From the NCBI GenBank assembly GCA_030535455.1, contig JAUNJY010000015.1, positions 1 through 64,000 of the forward strand: a stretch of DNA of 64,000 nucleotides, written 5' to 3'. Made by a program: the position numbers and the translations under genes. Positions within the stretch are counted from its first letter, which is position 1; each line of letters opens with the position of its first letter. This document shows, piece by piece, positions 45,052 to 53,600 of the stretch. The notes under the pieces are model-generated. The model was not told the DNA's origin. It did not search any database and was given only the letters and a program-made list of their open reading frames with translations. Origin of the DNA: a bacterium. GTDB lineage: Bacteria > Bacillota > Clostridia > Lachnospirales > Lachnospiraceae.

Positions 45052-47613
45052 ATGATAAAAATTGAACATTTAACAAAAGTATACAGGGACGAAAATAAAA
45101 AAGTTATTGATGATATCTCGTTTGAGTTACCAGACAAAGGATTATTTTTTATACTTGGAAAAAGCGGATCAGGTAAAACTACATTACTTAATTTACTTGC
45201 TGGTATAGATCAACCCACAGAGGGGGTTATTAGATATGATGAAATGGAGATTGAGAACTTTACAGAAAAGGAGATTGATGAATTAAGAAATAAGAAGATG
45301 GGAATTATTTTTCAGGATTTTAATTTAATTTCTACCCTTACAGTATTTCAGAATGTTAAATTAGCACTTAGTATACAGAACTGGCAGGGAAAAAGTGAAG
45401 CAGACATTACGGAAAGAGTAATGAAAGCACTTCAGTATGTTGGAATGGAAGCGTTAGCAAATAGAAGAATACAACAGCTTAGTGGGGGAGAAATACAACG
45501 AGTTTCAATTGCACGTGTTTTAGTTAAAAATCCACAGTTCATTTTGGCAGATGAACCAACAGGAAATCTTGATAGTAAAAATAGTACGATTATTTTTGAG
45601 ATATTGAAGAAAATTTCTTCAAAATGTCTTGTTGTAGCAGTCACACATGATAGGGAATCAGCTATAAAGTACGGAGATGGATATTATGAAATAGTAGATG
45701 GGCATGTTGTTAAGACTGAAACGGCGGGTCATTCTACTATAATCAGCTCATTTGATATTGAAGTGAGGAATAAAGAAAATAGGATAGAAAGGTCTGTGGA
45801 ATTAACAAAGCAAAATGCATTATCAATGTTTGAACACTTATTAGGAAAAATTGATGAGTGGGAGAATAATCTTCATATAGATATCTCAAGAAAAGATACA
45901 ATGATAGCATCAAAAGACAAAAAAGAGGAAGAATTTGAAGATAGGAAAAATATAGAATGTACTCGCATGTCTAAATTAGATTTGATAAGTTATGCAGTTC
46001 AAAATATTAGTCGAAGAAAAGTTAAAATGATGATTACTATTGTTATGATGGTTTTAACATTTACACTACTACTATTAACTTCTTTTATGACAAGATATGA
46101 TAAGTATCAAGTACTTGAAAACTATTTTGAAGAATATCAACCAAACTACTTGTACCCAATGAAAGAGGTGACATATACCGATTCACTTAAGCAATTTCAA
46201 AGTAAAGAGCTAACATCAGGAAAAGAGATTTATCAAATACTTAGTACTAATATCGATAAAAATATGGGTGGATTAATGTCTGATATTTTAGTGAAGAGAG
46301 AGGCTGATGATTTATATTATCAAGAGAGTGGAATGTATGTATATGATGGAATGCTGGAGGGATATCGGTTAAACGGAAGTTTGCCAGTTTTATCAAATGA
46401 AGTTGTAATTACCGATTATTTGGCAAATATATTACAGCTATCTGGAGATGCCATTGGAACAAAGATTGAAGTGGATGGGATAGAAGCAACAATTACTGGA
46501 ATCCTATGTACTGATTATGTTGAGTATGGCATTGAAAGCAAGTTAAATCAAGGAACTATGGATAGTTATGCTCAGTATTTATATGAATATAGGTATAATA
46601 TAGTATTGGTAAATACGACCTTCTTTAAAAATATGGAAGAAAAGAGTAAATACATATATACTGCCTGTACAGACGTCTTGAATAGTGAGAAAGAAAATTA
46701 TTATACCAGCGAGATTACCATTGGTGATTTAGATTTAATAAAAAATGAAAGATTATTAGTTGGAAGGATGCCAGAAAAGGAAAATGAAATAATAATTTCT
46801 AAAAGTTATGCCAGTGAAAATGAATACCTGAATGAGGATGGGAGCATTGCCAAGGAGTTGCTAACCCAACGATTTAGCTTTAAAAATATACGGAGTGTTG
46901 AATTTGCTGAATACTATACAGATAGGATTAACCTCTATGAGTTCTTCACTGAAGGAGTAGAAGTCGTGGGAATTTATGAGGATGAAGGATATTCAGATGT
47001 TTCATCTCCTAAAATATATATTATGAGTCAAAGTTTTTCTGAGATTAAAGAAGAATACTATAATTATTATATCTATAATCAATATTTTATCAGTGGTAAT
47101 GCAAAAGAATACCATAAGATTATTAATTTGGCCAGAAGAAATGAATGGAGTTTTAAGGATTTAGTGGCTTATAAGATACAAGAATTTGACTCCATGGTAA
47201 GTTACTTTTCCAATGCTTTGAGTTGGATCTTAATTGTTTTAATTTGTATTGTTATTTTGATGATATATAGCAATGTATCAGGTAGTATTGATAATAATAA
47301 AAAGATGATAGGTATTCTTAGAACACTAGGAGTAAACAGAAAAGATACCGTTAATATTTTTGCAGTGGAAGCACTAATTATTTATCTGTGCTCTATCATA
47401 TTAAGTATAATTGGTTCTTTTTGTGTGATCCAGATAATTAACTATCTTTATCGAAAAGGAAGTGTCGAGTGTCCTTTTAATATATGCTATTACAATCCAT
47501 ATTTAACATTTGAAGTTTCTCTTTTTTGTTTCATTATGTTTTCACTATCAGCGCTTATTCCAATTAGAAGGTTCTCTAAACAACATCCTATGCAAGTTAT
47601 TCGTAGTGAGTAG
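45052..47613 (+). CDS. ABC transporter, fused ATP-binding and FtsX-like permease (second copy of this type)
   Basis: An 853-residue fusion. The ATPase (1-225) has Walker A GKSGSGKTT, Q-loop IIFQDFNLIS, signature LSGGEIQR and Walker B FILADEPTGNLDS. A Lys/Glu-rich linker (about 225-320) leads to the first membrane segment (MITIVMMVLTFTLLLLTSF), a large extracellular domain and three C-terminal FtsX segments ending in IPIRRFSKQHPMQVIRSE. It shares layout with the gene at 5856, is noticeably AT-richer, and has no adjacent regulator. It is likely an export or resistance pump. Confidence 0.9.
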   Translation: MIKIEHLTKVYRDENKKVIDDISFELPDKGLFFILGKSGSGKTTLLNLLAGIDQPTEGVIRYDEMEIENFTEKEIDELRNKKMGIIFQDFNLISTLTVFQNVKLALSIQNWQGKSEADITERVMKALQYVGMEALANRRIQQLSGGEIQRVSIARVLVKNPQFILADEPTGNLDSKNSTIIFEILKKISSKCLVVAVTHDRESAIKYGDGYYEIVDGHVVKTETAGHSTIISSFDIEVRNKENRIERSVELTKQNALSMFEHLLGKIDEWENNLHIDISRKDTMIASKDKKEEEFEDRKNIECTRMSKLDLISYAVQNISRRKVKMMITIVMMVLTFTLLLLTSFMTRYDKYQVLENYFEEYQPNYLYPMKEVTYTDSLKQFQSKELTSGKEIYQILSTNIDKNMGGLMSDILVKREADDLYYQESGMYVYDGMLEGYRLNGSLPVLSNEVVITDYLANILQLSGDAIGTKIEVDGIEATITGILCTDYVEYGIESKLNQGTMDSYAQYLYEYRYNIVLVNTTFFKNMEEKSKYIYTACTDVLNSEKENYYTSEITIGDLDLIKNERLLVGRMPEKENEIIISKSYASENEYLNEDGSIAKELLTQRFSFKNIRSVEFAEYYTDRINLYEFFTEGVEVVGIYEDEGYSDVSSPKIYIMSQSFSEIKEEYYNYYIYNQYFISGNAKEYHKIINLARRNEWSFKDLVAYKIQEFDSMVSYFSNALSWILIVLICIVILMIYSNVSGSIDNNKKMIGILRTLGVNRKDTVNIFAVEALIIYLCSIILSIIGSFCVIQIINYLYRKGSVECPFNICYYNPYLTFEVSLFCFIMFSLSALIPIRRFSKQHPMQVIRSE

Positions 47614-47719
47614 AGATAAGATAAATTACAAATAGATACTGAAATAAATATTAAAAAGCATTAATTAAACCTGTTTTTACTAAAAGATGAAAAAAATATT
47701 GAAAAATGTTATAAACGCG

Positions 47720-47748
47720 TTGAATTACTTGGTCTACTCTGATAGACT
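47720..47748 (+). promoter_or_regulatory. Promoter with BlaI-type dyad (lipoprotein-blaI-blaR1-like operon)
   Basis: TTGAAT (47720-47725), 17-base spacer, TAGACT (47743-47748). The dyad GTCTA-N6-TAGAC (47732-47747) covers the spacer end and -10. BlaI/MecI repressors bind dyads of this sort over promoters, and a BlaI gene is in the operon; control is inferred. Confidence 0.6.
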
Positions 47749-47787
47749 AAACACGTAAATTACAGATTTGAATTCAGGAGGAACAAA

Positions 47788-48405
47788 ATGAGAAAAGCAA
47801 TAGGCGCAATATTAATTGTAGGAGTTTTAGGAATGACAGGTTGTCAAAGCAATGTTTCAGATAGCAAGATAGTAGCCACAGCAACTACCAATAGTACAGA
47901 GCAACCAATACATACAGAAGCACCAAAGGAAACTCCAACTGCAGTACCGGAAGCAACAATAACACCGGAAGCAACAGCAAAAGCAACAAAAGCTCCAGAA
48001 GAGACAATAGCACCAAAAGAGACAAAGAAACCTGAAAAGGCAGAGAGCTCTTATCTTGGAAGCTATAAAATCACTACGTTTAAGATGGCAACAATCTCAG
48101 CTATGTCCAATGAAGAGGCTGAAAAAGCGGTAGGAAAGACAGTCGAATATGGAAATGAGACATTTAAAAGTATAAATGAAACAGTAAAAAATCCAAACTA
48201 TAAGGAAACTATAGAAACCAAAGAGACATTCGAAGCGGATATTCAAGGACTGATAACGTTTCAAGAGTTAGGCATTGAGGCTGACAACATTACAATGATT
48301 GAGGTTACTAATGGGGATGCTATTGGTCGTATCTTCTATGTAGTAAATAACGATAAGCTTCTAATTTGTCAAGACGGAGCATATTTTACTGCAGTTCGTA
48401 AGTAG
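47788..48405 (+). CDS. Putative lipoprotein of a BlaI/BlaR1-like operon
   Basis: A 205-residue lipoprotein: lipobox GMTGCQS, a Thr/Pro/Glu/Ala-rich linker (about 30-85, repeats of ATPEAT and APKET type) and a ~120-residue outside domain (YLGSYKITTFKMATISAMS ... DAIGRIFYVVNNDKLLI) that I do not recognise. It starts 40 bases after a BlaI-type operator and 22 bases before the blaI gene. It may be the target or the accessory sensor of this signalling system; that is inferred from position. Confidence 0.65.
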   Translation: MRKAIGAILIVGVLGMTGCQSNVSDSKIVATATTNSTEQPIHTEAPKETPTAVPEATITPEATAKATKAPEETIAPKETKKPEKAESSYLGSYKITTFKMATISAMSNEEAEKAVGKTVEYGNETFKSINETVKNPNYKETIETKETFEADIQGLITFQELGIEADNITMIEVTNGDAIGRIFYVVNNDKLLICQDGAYFTAVRK

Positions 48406-48427
48406 CCGTTAGGAAAGGAAAGTTAAA

Positions 48428-48784
48428 ATGGAAAAAGTATTTGAGAGTGAGTACCGTTTTTTATGCATCCTGTGGGAAGCACAGCCAGTCAAAAGTTCTG
48501 AGCTTGTTAAGCTTTGTAATGAAAAGCTGGGCTGGAAAAAATCCACGACCTATACGGTGATTAAGAAATTAATAGAGAAGGAAATCGTTGAAAATAAGGA
48601 TACCATTGTTAGGGCATTAGTGGAGAAAGAAGAAGTTGACCGAATGCAAAGTAACGAATTGTATGAGACAAGGTATAAAGGAAATATTCCTGCGTTCTTT
48701 GCTGCCTTTTTACAAGATAAAAAGCTGACCAAAAATGATGTGAAAAAGATACAGAAGATCATAGAAGAAAGTTATGAAGAGTAG
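48428..48784 (+). CDS. BlaI/MecI/CopY-family repressor
   Basis: A 118-residue winged-helix repressor: residues 3-70 give EYRFLCILWEAQPVKSSELV...KLGWKKSTTYTVIKKLIEKEIV, the BlaI signature region, and the C-terminal helices dimerise. BlaI proteins are cleaved in response to a membrane BlaR1 protease. The downstream M56 gene starts 3 bases after this stop, and a matching dyad is upstream of the operon. The ligand is unlikely to be a beta-lactam given the partner. Confidence 0.93.
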   Translation: MEKVFESEYRFLCILWEAQPVKSSELVKLCNEKLGWKKSTTYTVIKKLIEKEIVENKDTIVRALVEKEEVDRMQSNELYETRYKGNIPAFFAAFLQDKKLTKNDVKKIQKIIEESYEE

Positions 48785-48786
48785 GC

Positions 48787-50133
48787 ATGGGCATGGTAGA
48801 AAGAGTATGGTTAATGGGGGCATATGCAACGGTTCTAATTGTAATCGTACTGGGAATTAGATGCTTGTTAAAACAATATTCAAAAGTTTATTGCTATTTG
48901 CTATGGATCTTGGTTCTTATCCGGCTAGTATGCCCTGTGTTTGTCACTTATAATTTTAGCATTCCTAATGATAGAAAAGACACAGTAAGTGAAACCCATG
49001 TAAGAGAAGAGATAACGAAAGGGGATAGTACAGAGGTCGAAACTCAATATTCGTTACAGGATTCGTTTGAAGACAAGGTAAAGATAGTTGATTGGTCTAG
49101 GGTCATTAATGGGATGAAAGTAGTCTGGCTACTAGGGGTAACGTTAGCGGTAAGTATAGTTTCTCTTAAGTACTTAAATATAAAGAAAGAGTTACAGACA
49201 GCAATAAGAGAGGACGATGCTGTTTGGTTAAGCGATCAAATAGAGTCTCCCTTTGTATTTGGATTATGTCATCCTAAGATTTATTTACCGTTTGGAATAG
49301 AGGAGAAAGAACGGGACTATATTATAAAACATGAAACCACCCATATACGTCATAAGGATTCCTGGATTCGTGCAATGGGCACATTGGCGGTGTGCCTTCA
49401 TTGGTGGAATCCAATCGTTTGGTATGGAGTTAGTAAAATAAATCAGGATATGGAAATGTTCTGCGATGAGACGGTACTTAAGAATGCATCCAATGAGGAG
49501 CGAAAAGACTATGCTAGGATTTTATTACTGCATTCCATCAAGCACAGCAGGATACAGCTAGTAATGGCATTCGGAGAGTCCAATACGGAAAAACGGGTAA
49601 AGCATCTTAGTAAGAGGAAAAAGAGAGGAACTGGCATTACAGCTATGATTGTGACAAGTATGGTTGTAATGGCAGTATTCTTTGTGACATTGCCAAAACA
49701 AAGGGCGCAAGCAAGCAATCCTTCGGGGGACGATCTAGAGAAACAGATAAAGTTTTTCGGTGGCGACCAGAGATTTCAAACAATGCTAAATGATCCGGCG
49801 GACCAGGCAAGGACGTTTTTAAAGGAATTTTATGCAGCAGTCGTAAAGGATGAGAAAGAACAAGTGGCAAGCTTGATGCCATATCCACGTAAATTACATG
49901 CAGAAAATGAAATCATTGAGATTCAGAATGCAAATGATTTTGTGAAGCACTATGATTTGATCATTACCGATCAGTTCAAAGTTAAGTTAAAGGGATGGTT
50001 GGAAGAGGAAATAAACTATACATATCTAGGAATGTATCTCAATGACGGTGAGATATGGATTTTGTTAGGCGAGAATGGATGGTTTATCGCTTCCATCGAT
50101 AATGCAGAGGGTAAAACAATACGTTATGAATAA
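48787..50133 (+). CDS. M56 (BlaR1-like) membrane metallopeptidase without a penicillin-binding domain
   Basis: A 448-residue protein with N-terminal membrane segments, the zinc-protease motif HETTH (182-186) in IIKHETTHIRHKD, and a second conserved block DMEMFCDETVLKNAS. A later membrane segment (about 286-305) leads outside to a ~140-residue domain that lacks the SxxK/KTG motifs of BlaR1 sensors and looks NTF2-like (ARTFLKEFYAAVVKDEKEQV...). It should sense an unknown outside signal and cleave or release the BlaI neighbour. Confidence 0.88.
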   Translation: MGMVERVWLMGAYATVLIVIVLGIRCLLKQYSKVYCYLLWILVLIRLVCPVFVTYNFSIPNDRKDTVSETHVREEITKGDSTEVETQYSLQDSFEDKVKIVDWSRVINGMKVVWLLGVTLAVSIVSLKYLNIKKELQTAIREDDAVWLSDQIESPFVFGLCHPKIYLPFGIEEKERDYIIKHETTHIRHKDSWIRAMGTLAVCLHWWNPIVWYGVSKINQDMEMFCDETVLKNASNEERKDYARILLLHSIKHSRIQLVMAFGESNTEKRVKHLSKRKKRGTGITAMIVTSMVVMAVFFVTLPKQRAQASNPSGDDLEKQIKFFGGDQRFQTMLNDPADQARTFLKEFYAAVVKDEKEQVASLMPYPRKLHAENEIIEIQNANDFVKHYDLIITDQFKVKLKGWLEEEINYTYLGMYLNDGEIWILLGENGWFIASIDNAEGKTIRYE

Positions 50134-50282
50134 AAAGGATGTATTATAAACCTAATTCACATTACAAAATTAAGTTTGAGATATATGAAATTAATTTTAT
50201 TAAGTGTAGACAAGAGATGATTAATAAAACAAGAAATATATGGCAAATTAGTTTGCAAAATTAGCTTTTTAAATAAAAAAAC

Positions 50283-50311
50283 TTGCTATTATTAACCAAT
50301 CGTACTATAAT
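50283..50311 (+). promoter_or_regulatory. Strong promoter ahead of the gltB leader
   Basis: TTGCTA (50283-50288), 17-base spacer, TATAAT (50306-50311). The dyad CGTA-CTATAA-TACG surrounds the -10. Its transcript would meet the terminator at 50325 almost at once, and gltB lies 370 bases further on. Confidence 0.65.
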
Positions 50312-50324
50312 ACGTCTAAAGAAC

Positions 50325-50364
50325 AAAGGCGTTCTAGAGTGTAAGCTCTAGGGCGCCTTTTTTT
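50325..50364 (+). terminator. Intrinsic terminator just downstream of the promoter (leader or small RNA)
   Basis: AAAGGCG-tt-CTAGAGT (50325-50340) pairs with GCTCTAG-gg-CGCCTTT (50345-50360), followed by more Ts. It lies about 10 bases from the expected transcription start, so it could be an attenuator or end a tiny RNA, and also ends read-through from the M56 gene. Confidence 0.8.
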
Positions 50365-50530
50365 AGTACATAGGAAACTTCTCTTCGAGAATCCTCCTAT
50401 GTACTAAAAGAGGCTTTCGAAAAACAGAAAGCCAGATTGCACACTCACTCGATGGGAAGATATCGCTTACGCGACCGGGTTCGGCGCGGTCAAAGTCATG
50501 TGACCATGATCTTGACGTATGGCGTAGCCA
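50363..50530. repeat. Dispersed post-terminator repeat, family B copy 3, with extra hairpins
   Basis: Three hairpins in a row follow the terminator. The first has perfect 13-bp arms TTAGTACATAGGA (50363-50375) / 50395-50407 with an inner TTCTC-ttc-GAGAA stem. Next is GGCTTTC/GAAAGCC, then GTCAAAGTCATG (50489-50500) / CATGATCTTGAC (50505-50516). The CGCTTACGCG...TTCGGCGCGG stretch is shared with copies near 4.6 kb. No coding frame; it fills most of the gap before gltB. Confidence 0.6.
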
Positions 50531-50679
50531 AATGGAATTGGGTATAAAACGGAAGTTTAAACAGAAAATACCCAAAAGAGGCAAAAGTGCAAACCAACTA
50601 AGCAAACAAGCAAACGTAATAACCTCCATACGGCAAAACTAAGCCGGTGGGTTAAAATAGAGAGGAAAGAGGCGGTAAT

Positions 50680-53600
50680 ATGAAACGATATGCAGTAGAA
50701 GAAAAGGACCGTAAAAGTGTTGGATTGTATGATCCAAGTTTTGAACATGATAACTGTGGTATTGGAGCAGTAGTCAATATCAAAGGAATCAAGACTCATG
50801 AAACCGTTGTAGGAGCTCTAAAGATCGTAGAGAACTTAGAACATCGTGCAGGTAAAGATGCAGAAGGAAAGACCGGTGACGGTGTTGGTATCTTGCTCCA
50901 GATTTCCCACAAATTCTTTAAACAGGCGGTAAAGCCACTAGGTATCGAACTTGGCGGTGAACGTGAGTATGGAGTAGGTATGTTCTTCTTCCCTCAAGAA
51001 GAATTATGCCGTAATCAGGCAAAGAAGATGTTTGAAATCATCGTAGAAAAAGAAGGAATGGAAATCCTCGGCTGGAGAGAAGTTCCTACTTATCCAGAAA
51101 CATTAGGCCAAAAGGCATTAGAATGTATGCCATGTATCATGCAATGTTTCATTAAGAAACCCAAAGATGTGAAAAAAGGTTTAGATTTTGACCGTAAACT
51201 ATATATCGCAAGAAGAATTTTTGAACAATCCAATGATAATACTTACGTAGTCAGCTTATCCAGCCGAACTATCGTATATAAAGGAATGTTCTTAGTACAT
51301 CAGTTAAGATCCTTCTTCAGTGACTTACAAAATGAAGCGTATGAGTCAGCCATTGCAACGGTTCACTCCCGTTTCTCAACCAATACAAATCCAAGCTGGC
51401 AAAGAGCCCATCCAAATCGTTTTATTGTACATAATGGTGAAATTAATACCATCCGTGGTAATGCAGATAAAATGCTTGCCCGTGAAGAAACGATGGAATC
51501 CAAGTATTTAGAAGGAGAGCTTCATAAAGTACTTCCTGTAGTCAATACGGAAGGTTCTGACTCAGCTATGCTTGATAATACCTTAGAATTCTTAGTAATG
51601 AGTGGAATGCCACTTCCACTTGCAGTTATGATCACCATTCCAGAACCATGGGAAAATGATAAGAGCATCAGCAAATCCAAGAAAGACTTTTATCAATACT
51701 ATGCAACCATGATGGAACCTTGGGATGGTCCAGCATCAATCCTATTCAGTGATGGTGACATTATGGGTGCCGTACTTGACCGTAATGGCTTACGTCCATC
51801 CAGATACTATATTACGACAGATGACCAGTTAATACTTTCTTCTGAAGTGGGCGTACTTGATATTCCAGCAGATAAGATTGTAAAGAAAGACCGTTTAAGA
51901 CCAGGAAAGATGCTTTTAGTTGACACTGTAAAAGGCCAAGTGATTGATGATGAACAGTTAAAAGCAGAGTATGCAAGCAAACAGCCATATGGTGAATGGT
52001 TAGACTCTAATATAGTAGAATTAAAACAATTAAAGATTCCAAATAAAAAGATAGAGTCCTATACAAAAGAGGAAAGAGCAAGACTTCAAAAGGCATTTGG
52101 CTATAGCTATGAAGATGTAAAAACAAGCATCCTGCCTTATGCATTAAATGGTTCCGAGCCAATTGCAGCAATGGGAAATGATAGTCCAATTCCAGTACTA
52201 TCTGAAAAGGTTCATCCATTGTTTAACTACTTTAAACAGTTATTTGCCCAAGTAACCAATCCTCCAATTGATGCAATCCGTGAAAAGATCGTTACCTCCA
52301 CAAGTGTATACATTGGAGAAGACGGCAACGTCTTAGAAGAAAAAGCAGAAAACTGCCATGTATTGAAGATTAAAAATCCTATCCTTACAAATCTTGATAT
52401 GCTTAAGATCAAAAGTATGAATCAGGAAGGATTTAAGGTGGAAGTACTTCCTATTCTTTTCTATAAGAATACCTCCCTTGCAAAGGCAATTGACCGTTTA
52501 TGCTTAGAGGCAGACCGAGCATATAAGGAAGGTGCCAATATCTTAATCCTTTCCGACCGCGGAGTGGATGAAAACCATGTGGCAATCCCATCCCTTCTTG
52601 CAGTAAGTGCATTACAACAGCACTTAGTTCAGACAAAGAAGAGAACCAGCCTTGCAATGATCCTTGAAAGTGCAGAACCAAGAGAAGTACATCATTTTGC
52701 AACCTTATTAGGTTATGGTGCTTGTGCGGTAAACCCTTACCTTGTACAAGAGACCATCCAAGAGCTGATTGATGACAATATGCTAGATAAAGACTACTAT
52801 GCGGCAGTGGAAGATTACAACAAAGCAATCTTAAACGGTATCGTTAAGATCGCATCCAAAATGGGTATTTCCACAATCCAGTCTTACCAAGGTTCTAAGA
52901 TCTTTGAAGCAATCGGTATCAGCAGCAAAGTCATTGAAAAATATTTCACTGACACCGTAAGTAGAATTGGCGGAATTACGATTAAAGATATTGAGCGTCA
53001 GGTAGACAGCCTGCATACCAAGGCATTTGATCCATTAGGATTGGCTACAGACCTTACGTTAGACAGTGTAGGAAGCCACAAAGAAAGAAGCGGAAAAGAA
53101 GAACATCTCTACAATCCTGAGACCATCCATTTGTTACAAATGGCAACAAGAACAGGTTCTTATGAGAAGTTCAAAGAGTACTCTGCTTGCATCGATGCAG
53201 AAGAAAAACACGTAAACTTACGTGGATTATTAGATTTTAACTATCCTGAAACAGGAATTGATATAAAAGAAGTAGAAAGTGTGGACTCCATCGTAACCAG
53301 ATTTAAGACTGGTGCCATGAGTTACGGATCGATTTCCAAAGAAGCTCATGAATGTATGGCAATCGCAATGAACCATTTACATGGGAAATCCAACTCCGGT
53401 GAAGGCGGCGAGTCCTTAGATCGTTTAACCATCGGAAAAGATGGATTAGACCGTTGCTCTGCAATCAAACAGGTAGCTTCCGGACGTTTTGGTGTTACAA
53501 GCAGATACCTTGTAAGTGCAAAGGAAATCCAGATTAAGATGGCACAAGGAGCAAAACCAGGAGAAGGCGGACATCTTCCAGGCAAGAAAGTATATCCATG

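Noticed and set aside
47880-48050. Short tandem repeats as a possible CRISPR-like or satellite array
   Set aside because: The repeats encode a Thr/Pro/Glu lipoprotein linker in frame; no spacer-repeat structure.
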